This document shows positions 6,637 to 17,040 of a DNA stretch of 17,328 bases, in pieces. Below the pieces are notes generated by a model. That model did no database searches. It was given only the letters and a program-made list of their open reading frames with translations, and was not told the DNA's origin. Origin of the DNA: Dehalococcoidia bacterium (GTDB lineage Bacteria; Chloroflexota; Dehalococcoidia; GIF9; AB-539-J10); the NCBI GenBank assembly GCA_030606765.1, contig JAUWFX010000018.1:1-17328 (forward strand), read 5' to 3'. Position 1 is the stretch's first letter; each line of letters begins with the position of its first letter. Both the position numbers and the translations under genes were made by a program.

Positions 6637-6651
6637 CATTATTGCAATTAG
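6627..6651. promoter_or_regulatory. dyad operator candidate for the Fur-family regulator
   Basis: A 25-bp near-perfect inverted repeat is centred on T6639. Inner arms are TGCAA (6632-6636) and TTGCA (6642-6646) around CATTA; outer arms are CTAA (6627-6630) and TTAG (6648-6651). One A-A mismatch lies on each side. It starts 26 bp upstream of the fur ATG and covers the predicted -35, the usual position for autorepression. Length and symmetry fit Fur/Zur-type boxes. It does not match a published consensus that I can recall. Confidence 0.6.
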
Positions 6652-6689
6652 CCCTGATAATAATCGCCAGCTATCCTGGTCATTTTCTC

Positions 6690-8978
6690 TCAAGCCACGA
6701 GTCCTTCAAGCAATACTATCGCAGCTTCTTTATCCAGGGGCTGGTTATTGTTGCCGCACTTGGGCGAGTGCACGCAGGAAGGACAGCCGTCGGTGCAGGG
6801 ACATGCCTCCACTGCTTTCAAAGTAGCCTGCCAGAGCTCGGTTATCATCTCAAATCCTTTTTCGGCGATACCGATGCCTCCGGGGTGGGCATCGTAAATA
6901 AAAATCTGTGCCCTGCCAGTGTCGGGGTGAAAAGGAATGGAAACGCCGCCAATGTCATTGCGGTCGCAGAGGGCAAACAAGGGAAGTATGCCAATGGCAG
7001 CGTGTTCACAAGCATGTAAACCGCCGTGGAAGTCAAGCCCAGCATCGGCTATTCTATCAATCGCCTGCTGAGGCAAATCAAACCACAGGGCCTTGGTGGG
7101 AAAGTTTTGTGGTGGCAAATCAAGAGACTCCTCCCCGATGACCTCTTCCGTGAACTGCCTCTTCTTTTTAAAGCCAACCACCGCGGTAGTAACGTCAACA
7201 TCTCCGAAGCAAACCTTCACCCTACGGCAGTCCTTTTCTTTGAGCAGGCTTGTGACCCGGATGTCGGTTATTTCCATAGTCTGGGTATAGTAATCTACAG
7301 ACCTTGGTTCTGCCCAGGCAATTTGCCGGGCTAAATCAAGTTCCTTGATAAGATAAGATTCACCCTGGTGGAGATAGATAGCGCCGGGGTGTATTTGGAA
7401 AAAGGCGACGCTGGCTTCTACTGTCTCTAACAAGCAACCATCCCGACCATCAATGACAGCATAATTTTGCCCTGATGTTGCCCTTATATTTATATCCTGA
7501 GCGGGATAGGAGATAGAAGGAGTGAGGTGCCATCTCTCATAGCGTTTTCTTAACCTCCCTTCTTGTTCCAGCTCAGTTAGCATAGTGCCAGTGTTGGACC
7601 CAAAGAATTCTTCATCCTTATCTTCCACAGGTTTCTCCCAGGCAGCGCAGAGGAGGTGAGGCTTCAGGATATAAGGATTGTCAGGATTGATTATGGCATT
7701 GTCAAAGTTCTTGCTGAAAAAGAAATCTGGATTACGCATCAGGTATTGGTCGAGCGGATTTTCCTGGGCGATAAGAAAGCTCAAGGAGCTATAAGTACTT
7801 CGTCCGCTACGCCCTGCCTGCTGCCAGGCACTGGCAATGCTTCCGGGATAGCCGGTGAGCACTGTCGCCTCCAGGTCGCCGATATTTATTCCCAACTCCA
7901 GGGCTGTTGTGGCGACCAGCCCGAGAAGCTCGCCGTCGAAGAATTGATGCTCAATTCGGCGTCTATCTTCGGGAAGGTACCCCGCCCGGTAAGGGCTGAT
8001 CTTATCCCTCAAGGAAGGAGATAATTGTCCCTGGGTATAAATATAAATGAGTTCGGCAAGCTTGCGAGTGCGGGCAAATACCAGACCACGGATACCTTTC
8101 TGAACAAGCTCTCCAAGAAGAAAGGCCGCCTCACTGTTGGAACTGCGTCGGCTGGTCTTGGCCTCATCAATGACAGGCGGATTCCAGAAGGTGAAGTATT
8201 TTTCGCCATGTGGTGAACCGTCTTCAACAATAGACTCGAAAGGCAAGCCAACGATATTTTGAGCATGCTCTTCGGGGTTGGCGATAGTGGCCGAGCAGCA
8301 AATAAACTGAGGGTTAGAGCCATAAGAAGCACAAAGCCGCCGCAACCTCCGCAGGACATTAGCTATGTGAGAGCCGAAAACACCTCGATAAATGTGAGTC
8401 TCATCTATTACGACATATTTGAGATTACGAAACAATCCAGACCACGATTGGTGGTTAGGCAAAATGCCCAAATGGAGCATATCCGGGTTAGTGAGCACTA
8501 TCCTTGCCTGTTTTCTTATGCTTGCTCTCTCATTCTGTGGTGTATCACCATCAAAGGTGGCCACAGCTCCTGGGAGAAGAAGTTGGGGAAGGTCCTTCGC
8601 TCCACTCAGGATTTGTTTCAGGCTGCGTAGCTGGTCCTGGGCTAGAGCTTTCGTGGGGAAGATATAAAGAGCACGGCTGTCCTTATCATGTAGAAACGCA
8701 TCAAGGGTAGCTAAGTGATAGCACAGGGTCTTGCCGCTGGCACTGGGCGTTGCTATTATCACGTTTCTCCCAGCCAGGATGGCATTCAGGGCTTTTGCCT
8801 GGTGGCTATAAAGAGCTGATATGCCTAGGGACTCCAGGGATGCTTGAAGGCTGGGATGGAGGGGGTTGTCCAGTTTGCCAAAGATAGCGCCCTGTGGGGA
8901 AATGCGTTCAATATGGACGACCTGCTGGCGATAATCAGGCAGACTGATGAGGTAGTGGAGAAATGCCGCGGCATCCAT
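6690..8978 (-). CDS. MrfA/YprA-like DEXH helicase with DUF1998 domain
   Basis: A 762-residue superfamily 2 helicase. N-terminal RecA domain: motif I TPSASGKT (77-84), Ia PTKALAQDQ, motif II DETH (192-195), then HIYRGVFGSHIANVLRRLRR and motif III CSATIANP (228-235). Second RecA domain: VFARTRKLAEL, ATTALELGINIGDLE and QQAGRSGR. The C-terminal DUF1998 region ends with a cysteine cluster, C726, C728, C732, C735 and C741 (CPCTDGCPSC...KCG), preceded by a YDAHPGGIG motif. Domain order and length match Bacillus MrfA (YprA, about 750 residues), which works with the nuclease MrfB in mitomycin-adduct repair; no mrfB-like gene is visible here. Its ATG overlaps the DUF503 stop as TGATG, so translation is coupled. 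The 3' end lies 89 bp before fur. Confidence 0.9.
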   Translation of the reverse strand: MDAAAFLHYLISLPDYRQQVVHIERISPQGAIFGKLDNPLHPSLQASLESLGISALYSHQAKALNAILAGRNVIIATPSASGKTLCYHLATLDAFLHDKDSRALYIFPTKALAQDQLRSLKQILSGAKDLPQLLLPGAVATFDGDTPQNERASIRKQARIVLTNPDMLHLGILPNHQSWSGLFRNLKYVVIDETHIYRGVFGSHIANVLRRLRRLCASYGSNPQFICCSATIANPEEHAQNIVGLPFESIVEDGSPHGEKYFTFWNPPVIDEAKTSRRSSNSEAAFLLGELVQKGIRGLVFARTRKLAELIYIYTQGQLSPSLRDKISPYRAGYLPEDRRRIEHQFFDGELLGLVATTALELGINIGDLEATVLTGYPGSIASAWQQAGRSGRSTYSSLSFLIAQENPLDQYLMRNPDFFFSKNFDNAIINPDNPYILKPHLLCAAWEKPVEDKDEEFFGSNTGTMLTELEQEGRLRKRYERWHLTPSISYPAQDINIRATSGQNYAVIDGRDGCLLETVEASVAFFQIHPGAIYLHQGESYLIKELDLARQIAWAEPRSVDYYTQTMEITDIRVTSLLKEKDCRRVKVCFGDVDVTTAVVGFKKKRQFTEEVIGEESLDLPPQNFPTKALWFDLPQQAIDRIADAGLDFHGGLHACEHAAIGILPLFALCDRNDIGGVSIPFHPDTGRAQIFIYDAHPGGIGIAEKGFEMITELWQATLKAVEACPCTDGCPSCVHSPKCGNNNQPLDKEAAIVLLEGLVA

Positions 8979-9265
8979 CAGGAAAAAGTTTCTATTTCCG
9001 AACTCAATAACTCTACATCGGGGTAGTTCTGAACAATGAACTTTACGACATTGGAGAGAGTTTCATCGGCGTGTCTTCTGTGGTTGCTAACGCAGGCTAC
9101 GCCTAAAGTGGCTAATTGCCATAAATTCTGATTATCCACCTCGGCTACGGAAACATTGAACTTATTTTGTAGCCGTGTAATGATGGACTTAATTACCTGT
9201 CTCTTACCTTTAAGTGACTGGTTCTCAGGGAGGCGAAGCTCAATTTGGCACACACTGACGTGCAT
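8978..9265 (-). CDS. DUF503 (YlxP-like) family protein
   Basis: A 95-residue protein reading MHVSVCQIELRLPENQSLKGKR, then VIKSIITRLQNKFNVSVAEVD and LATLGVACVSNHRRHADE. These are the DUF503 hallmarks: a first beta strand, the SLKGKR motif, a helix ending in KFNVSVAEV, and LGxxCVS. Length is normal (about 90-100). The family is a ferredoxin-like fold usually found beside ribosome-maturation genes (YlxP next to rbfA), with no settled biochemical role. Here it instead leads into a repair helicase with a one-base stop/start overlap (TGATG), so the two proteins are likely made together. AAGGAGGGGG lies 14 bases before the ATG, slightly far but strong. A GC-rich hairpin lies just upstream at 9290-9307. 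Confidence 0.85.
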   Translation of the reverse strand: MHVSVCQIELRLPENQSLKGKRQVIKSIITRLQNKFNVSVAEVDNQNLWQLATLGVACVSNHRRHADETLSNVVKFIVQNYPDVELLSSEIETFS

Positions 9266-9289
9266 TTTGTTTGTTCCCCCTCCTTATTT

Positions 9290-9307
9290 CTCCCCCTTCG
9301 GGGGGAG
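9290..9307. repeat. GC-rich hairpin between gap and DUF503
   Basis: CTCCCCC (9290-9296) pairs with GGGGGAG (9301-9307) around TTCG. In the transcript direction (minus) it lies after the gap stop and before the DUF503 ribosome binding site. No U-tract follows, so it is not a standard intrinsic terminator. It may end transcription inefficiently or protect the 3' end of the gap message, or be another dispersed palindrome. Confidence 0.5.
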
Positions 9308-9321
9308 AGCTTAGACGGGAG

Positions 9322-13252
<3,931 letters not shown>

Positions 13253-13267
13253 TTCGTAGCTTAGTAT

Positions 13268-13273
13268 ATTATA
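13268..13273 (-). promoter_or_regulatory. possible -10 box upstream of the TIGR00725/eno group
   Basis: The minus strand has a perfect TATAAT inside an AT-rich stretch, 15 bp before the ATG of the TIGR00725 gene. No convincing -35 is seen at 16-18 bp (nearest AGGCAC). It would drive the gene group that contains eno, the MBL gene and gap. Confidence 0.35.
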
Positions 13274-13410
13274 TTATCACACAGCCCTGAGTGCCTGCGA
13301 ATTGCATTGTAGCACGATTTCATCCCGCAGAGGAAAACGTGAAAGCTATGAGGGATTATCGAACGAGACGCCCTTTTGTGCAAAGCTAGGCCGATGGTGG
13401 AGAAAAGACA

Positions 13411-13554
13411 CTATTGCCATACATAGGGCTTGTGCCTGTGTTCTACCCATTTATCTAGTCCAAACTTTTTGATTGTCCTTAAGTTCTGTTGGGGCGAATC
13501 ACCGTGAATTGCTCTCAAAGCCTCAAATCTCCGGCAGCTTTCAAATTCAGCGCA
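13411..13554 (-). pseudogene. C-terminal part of DUF3795 gene beyond an in-frame TAA
   Basis: Directly after the TAA at 13555-13557, the same frame stays open for 47 codons to a TAG at 13411-13413. It reads CAEFESCRRFEALRAIHG first and ends with KWVEHRHKPYVWQ. DUF3795 proteins normally continue GCW-x-C-x-EF-x-x-C here, so this is the genuine C-terminal part of the same gene, separated by one stop codon. No frameshift or second stop is present. It is either a very recent nonsense mutation, a readthrough product or a sequencing error; CAA (Gln) to TAA or GAA (Glu) to TAA each needs one base change. Confidence 0.7.
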
Positions 13555-13878
13555 TTACCAGCAACCGTCAAAGCCTTTCTTCAGGCAGCATTCTAGAATC
13601 CCACAGGAGAAAGTGGCGCACCCTCCACCTACTCGACAAGGACTGTTACATTGTAGAGCGACTATCGCTTCTAGAACTTCACAACACTCCTGATAGTGCT
13701 CAAATTGCTTGACAGTGTCGAATTGCTTCGCCGAACTGTTTTTAGTAGTGGCATATTTACCGAATTCCATGTTGCGAAATTCGCTTAATAATTCTCTTGC
13801 CAGATCTGAGGCTCTGCTACGATAGCGAATGCAGTCACCACAATATGCGGTTAGTTCAATTCCTTCAGTCATGTACAA
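13555..13878 (-). CDS. DUF3795 family cysteine-rich protein, cut short by in-frame stop
   Basis: A 107-residue product with the DUF3795 pattern: LTAYCGDCIRYRSRASDLARELLSE at the start (C13, C16), then a cysteine-rich region C77-x3-C81-RVGGGC87-ATFSC92-GILECC-LKKGFDGCW. The family is small and cysteine-rich, likely metal binding, with unknown role. TAA comes right after GCW, where relatives continue with a further Cys-rich segment that is still encoded downstream (13411-13554). Full length would be about 155 residues. AGGAGG lies four bases before TTG at 13876-13878 and ten before ATG at 13870-13872, so the start is uncertain between these two. Confidence 0.7.
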   Translation of the reverse strand: MYMTEGIELTAYCGDCIRYRSRASDLARELLSEFRNMEFGKYATTKNSSAKQFDTVKQFEHYQECCEVLEAIVALQCNSPCRVGGGCATFSCGILECCLKKGFDGCW

Positions 13879-14026
13879 TGAACCTCCTATTTTAAGTTGA
13901 ACAATAAATCTCTATGATCAGCCATCGGACCTGATACCGCTGATGGTATTTTAGAGAACATAGTTATGTGCTTGCCACTTCCAATTCAGTGCGCCTAATG
14001 TCTGCCTGAGATGTTGCCAAGAAAGC

Positions 14027-14515
14027 CTACCAAAGACCGTCGGTCATCTTCCCTAAGTAGACAGGCTCGAAAGCTTCAAACCATATATCTCGGACACGTC
14101 CCATTTGTTTCCACATAAGATGATAGCCCTTCAAACCTTTAGCTAATGCTATTCGTTGATGCCACTCAGCGATTTCCTCGCTCGTCGCCTCCCTCGCCTC
14201 CCCTACAGTGCCCATCAATCTCACAGCCGGAGGTGTTGAGAATTTGCCATCCATAAGAGATCTTGCCCAGAATGGCTTATCGGCGTTTACTGCAAGTATA
14301 CAGACTCTGGGATTTCGCCTAAGGTTCTCCGGCATCCTTGAGGGATATTCATCGAAGTAGAAACCTGTCTGGTCCGCACGCAGGAAAAGCGCGCCAATAG
14401 GGGTCACGTGAGGAGTTCCGTCATCATTAACAGTGGCTATTGCAAAGTGCAGGCAACTCTTGTAAGCTTCCTCAAAGATTCCCCGTATCATTTCCCAATG
14501 ATGGCTAATGTCCAT
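14027..14515 (-). CDS. pyridoxamine 5'-phosphate oxidase-fold (FMN-binding split barrel) protein
   Basis: A 162-residue protein of the PNPOx-like split-barrel superfamily, whose members bind FMN, F420 or heme. The first strands read LHFAIATVNDDGTPHVTPIGALFL, the usual opening, followed by GFYFDEYPSRMPENLRRNPRVCILAV, typical of the cofactor-binding strands, and VRLMGTVGEAREAT. It is too short and lacks the C-terminal part of true PdxH, so it is not a vitamin B6 enzyme with any certainty. An AAGGAGGTGC ribosome site precedes the ATG. It lies between a crotonase gene (102 bp upstream) and the DUF3795 gene. Each has its own strong Shine-Dalgarno, so an operon is possible but not shown. Confidence 0.8.
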   Translation of the reverse strand: MDISHHWEMIRGIFEEAYKSCLHFAIATVNDDGTPHVTPIGALFLRADQTGFYFDEYPSRMPENLRRNPRVCILAVNADKPFWARSLMDGKFSTPPAVRLMGTVGEAREATSEEIAEWHQRIALAKGLKGYHLMWKQMGRVRDIWFEAFEPVYLGKMTDGLW

Positions 14516-14617
14516 GGTGCACCTCCTTTTTTCGCGCCTCTAACCCTACATCACCACTTCACCTTAGAAACAAAGAGCGTAATACAAAACGTCAATATTA
14601 GGTTCTTAAATCACGGC

Positions 14618-15400
14618 TTAGCTCCGGAAGGTAGGCTTACGCCTGTCTACGAAAGCCTGTATCCCTTCTTTCCCATCTGGGTGCTCCGCACAACTGCAAA
14701 GTCCCAATCGCTCTCGCTCAATTTGTGCTTCGAAGGCAGTATTGAATGAATCCGTAAGTAGTTGCTTCGACCACCCGAAGGAATTGAGCGAGCTATTGCT
14801 CAATTCGTGAGCCATATTCACTGCTTCCTCCAGAGCATGCCCATCATCTACAACTCTGGTCACCAGTCCCCAGGTCAATGCCTTCTCGGAGGAAATGGGA
14901 GCATCAAATCCAGCTATTTCCAAAGCGCGTGCCAAGCCCACAATCCTCGGAAGCGTGAAGGTGCCTCCACCATCGATGCAAAGCCCGTTTGATGTATAAG
15001 CTTGCCTCAGAGTAGCAGACCGAGACATGATGCGAAAATCACAAGCCAGCGCCAACGAAAATCCACCACCGGCTGCAATCCCGTTAATGGCTGCTATAAC
15101 CGGTTTAGGCATCCGGCGAATCTCTAGTATTGCCTGATGAAAACTCGCCGCCAACTTGTGAAAAGCAACAAAAGGACCAAGTGGGAACTCGGATACCCAT
15201 TTAATGTCACCACCGACACAAAATCCTTTGCCCTCACCCGAGATCACCACGCCTCGTACGTTGTCATCGACGGCAAGCATAACAACGTGGCGTGCAAAAT
15301 GCTCGATCATATCATGATCGAAAGCATTGAACACTGCCGGACGGTTTAGCATTAGCTTGGCTATCCCGTCATCCTGTGTAATTGTCATTGGGTCTGACAT
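14618..15400 (-). CDS. enoyl-CoA hydratase/isomerase (crotonase) family protein
   Basis: A 260-residue crotonase-fold protein. Oxyanion-hole segments are GEGKGFCVGGDIKW (56-68) and INGIAAGGGFSLALACDFRI (105-124), followed by GGGTFTLPRIVGLARALEIAG and the C-terminal trimer helices. The two catalytic glutamates of classical hydratase (rat E144 and E164) align with S115 and Y135, while D143 in CIDGGGT is kept as in some isomerase-type members. It is thus more likely an isomerase, dienoyl-CoA type or other crotonase than a standard hydratase. The start is the ATG at 15398-15400, with AGGAGG eight bases before it; an upstream ATG at 15419-15421 would place that site inside the gene. No other fatty-acid genes are adjacent. 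Confidence 0.85.
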   Translation of the reverse strand: MSDPMTITQDDGIAKLMLNRPAVFNAFDHDMIEHFARHVVMLAVDDNVRGVVISGEGKGFCVGGDIKWVSEFPLGPFVAFHKLAASFHQAILEIRRMPKPVIAAINGIAAGGGFSLALACDFRIMSRSATLRQAYTSNGLCIDGGGTFTLPRIVGLARALEIAGFDAPISSEKALTWGLVTRVVDDGHALEEAVNMAHELSNSSLNSFGWSKQLLTDSFNTAFEAQIERERLGLCSCAEHPDGKEGIQAFVDRRKPTFRS

Positions 15401-15603
15401 ATTCTTAACCTCCTTTTTCACGTTTCTACTTTGCTGTCACCACTTGATTTTAAAGATAATCTCACAGGTCCCGTTGCAGTTATTGGTATTTTTCTCATTA
15501 ATAAGCTCACCGTTAAGGCCAGTCCTTTAGGCTATCCCCTTTGAACACTGTTGTTGGAATGCTCTAAGTATAACCGGGAAAATCGTTGGTACAAAAAAGC
15601 ATC

Positions 15604-16242
15604 TTACTGGGCAGTTCTCTTCTTGCGCAGAATCACCCTGGCTGCTATCAAAGCTAATAAGCCCGAAATTAGAAGAGCCTTTCTGACGTCGGGCATGGGG
15701 GTCCAAAATTGTCGCTGCCAATAGTTCGTTAACCTGCCTAAACCAATGTCAGGAATCTGGAATCGCCTCTCACCTGTTTCGGGGTCGTATTGGTAAAACT
15801 CGACTTGAGCGTTCTCAATGGAGGTCTCCTGTTTACCCTCATACTCCACCCACACATGCATGGGAGATGAATGAACTTGATAGGGAATACTCTTCGCTTC
15901 CAAAACAGAAGCTAAGACCAGGGCTCGGGCTTTGCAATCCCCCTCACCCCGCTCCAGTACTTCCTCAATGGTAGGACAATACCAGGGCATGCTATAAAGC
16001 TCCCAATCATCGCGATAGGGTATTCCAGCCAGGACTGCCTTCTCTATAGCTACAGGGTCAGAGGGAAAGTCATTCAACATAAACTCAACAGCGCCAGGGT
16101 CAGCATCGAAGTTAAGAACCCTTTGGACACTAATGATTAAGCTTAGAGGGTTGGGATATAACACAAAAAGAATCCACAGTATAAATATCAGGGGAAAATA
16201 TCTCCGAAAAACTCTTCTAGATGTAACCACAACTTTGCTCAC
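15604..16242 (-). CDS. membrane-anchored transglutaminase-like cysteine protein
   Basis: A 212-residue protein with one hydrophobic segment near each end (about 15-30 and 188-205) and a transglutaminase-like core between them. The core has GEGDCKARALVLASVL with the nucleophile C103 at the start of a helix, and SSPMHVWVEYEG with H129. The third acid is not clear; D153 in YDPETG or E143 are candidates. C, then HVWV, then D is the usual order in transglutaminase/peptidase-like proteins. The core is likely outside the cytoplasm between two anchors, but topology is inferred. The start is a GTG with no clear Shine-Dalgarno; an in-frame TGA closely upstream excludes a longer form. Substrate unknown. 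The metallopeptidase gene lies upstream, separated by repeats. Confidence 0.75.
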   Translation of the reverse strand: MSKVVVTSRRVFRRYFPLIFILWILFVLYPNPLSLIISVQRVLNFDADPGAVEFMLNDFPSDPVAIEKAVLAGIPYRDDWELYSMPWYCPTIEEVLERGEGDCKARALVLASVLEAKSIPYQVHSSPMHVWVEYEGKQETSIENAQVEFYQYDPETGERRFQIPDIGLGRLTNYWQRQFWTPMPDVRKALLISGLLALIAARVILRKKRTAQ

Positions 16243-16306
16243 TTTGCTGGTAATATCAGTTCAGGTTTTTAACCTCCCGCATAATATGCTACAAATACTA
16301 TAAAAT

Positions 16307-16324
16307 CCCTCTTCAAGAGGAGGG
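16307..16324. repeat. short palindrome of the CCCTCTTCAAGAGG type
   Basis: CCTCTTCAAGAGG is a near-perfect palindrome around a central C, bordered by CCC and AGGG. It resembles the palindrome inside mtaB (1471-1505) in shape and in its TTCAAG centre, and lies in the spacer upstream of the transglutaminase-like gene. Confidence 0.5.
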
Positions 16325-16341
16325 TAAGGCCCCGCATCTTC

Positions 16342-16391
16342 GTAGTTGCCTGATTCATCAGGCATAATTGCCCAATAAATTGGGCAACTAC
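16342..16391. repeat. double-hairpin repeat with GTAGTTGCC inverted ends
   Basis: The outer ends GTAGTTGCC (16342-16350) and GGGCAACTAC (16382-16391) are inverted copies. Inside are two hairpins: GCCTGA/TCAGGC (16348-16363) and TTGCCCAA/TTGGGCAA (16368-16387). The ends can pair with each other or with the inner arms, so a cruciform or alternative folds are possible. The last bases supply the TAG stop codon of the metallopeptidase gene (16388-16390). Confidence 0.7.
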
Positions 16392-16771
16392 TTTTTGCTG
16401 TGTTTCTCACCCTCTATTTTCCGCAAAGTCTTTTCGTCGAGGCCGAAGTGGTGGGCTATTTCGTGGCGCACTACTTCCTCTATTTTTGCTTCAATTTCAT
16501 CGCCAAAACGGCATTGCGCCTCTATGGGCCTTTGAAAGATACTTATCTTATCAGGCAAAACCAATCCGTACCCCCGGCCTCGCCTAGTTTGGGGCACACC
16601 CTGGTAAAGACCAAGCAATTGGGTGGGATGACTGTGTTTAACCTGTCTCAGTTGCCCTCGTGTGGGCCAATTTTCTACCACAATATCAACATTTTCCAGT
16701 TTGCGCTGAAACTCCGGTGGCAAACTATCAATTGCCCGCACTACGAGAGCCTCAAATTTCTCCCTCTGCAT
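16388..16771 (-). CDS. small zincin-type metallopeptidase family protein
   Basis: A 127-residue protein of the zinc-dependent 'metallopeptidase family protein' group (DUF1025 type). The motif VVRHEIAHHFGLDE holds HExxHxxGxxD with H103, E104 and H107 as zinc ligands and catalytic base, and D112 as the likely third ligand position. Ahead of it are FEALVVRAIDSLPPEF at the N-terminus and a middle strand LLGLYQGVPQTRRGRGYG leading to PDKISIFQRPIE, as in the family. No signal peptide is present, so it is probably cytoplasmic. Substrates are unknown for the family. No clear Shine-Dalgarno precedes the ATG, and an in-frame TGA four codons upstream fixes the start. Its stop codon lies within a double-hairpin repeat. 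Confidence 0.85.
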   Translation of the reverse strand: MQREKFEALVVRAIDSLPPEFQRKLENVDIVVENWPTRGQLRQVKHSHPTQLLGLYQGVPQTRRGRGYGLVLPDKISIFQRPIEAQCRFGDEIEAKIEEVVRHEIAHHFGLDEKTLRKIEGEKHSKK

Positions 16772-16978
16772 ATCTAGAAATCACAGATATTGCCAACAAG
16801 TGCAAGAATACTTATTATCATCTTACCACCCAAGGCTGCTACCAGACAAGCGAATAACGAGTAATGGTAGCATTAAAACCTGGCTCTCTATATTGGTTGA
16901 GCTGGGCGTAGCACAATAGCTACTTTTTGCTCACGAACATAATTATGGTAGTTTATCCCGTTATCAAGGCTAGCTTCC

Positions 16979-17007
16979 TTGACGAAGGACGAGAATTAGG
17001 GTAGGCT
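16979..17007 (+). promoter_or_regulatory. possible aroH promoter
   Basis: TTGACG (16979-16984, five of six consensus bases) is followed after 17 bp by TAGGCT (17002-17007), which keeps the first two and last bases of the -10. It lies about 35 bp upstream of the aroH start. It overlaps a pair of small hairpins at 16964-16990. Moderate support only. Confidence 0.35.
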
Positions 17008-17040
17008 ATTAGTTTAAATCTGAAAAGGGGAGAGGTTAAA

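Noticed and set aside
6690..9000. Several plus-strand frames of 60-140 codons
   Set aside because: All antisense to the DUF1998 helicase, which has complete helicase motifs.
9290..9307. Hairpin after gap as a rho-independent terminator
   Set aside because: No U-tract follows on the minus strand; kept only as a hairpin repeat.
13339..13391. Short plus-strand frame starting GTG AAA GCT ATG
   Set aside because: About 16 codons, no ribosome binding site and no recognised homologue; probably chance.
13938..13960. ATACC/GGTAT hairpin followed by TTTTA on the plus strand
   Set aside because: Looks like a weak terminator but no plus-strand gene ends there.
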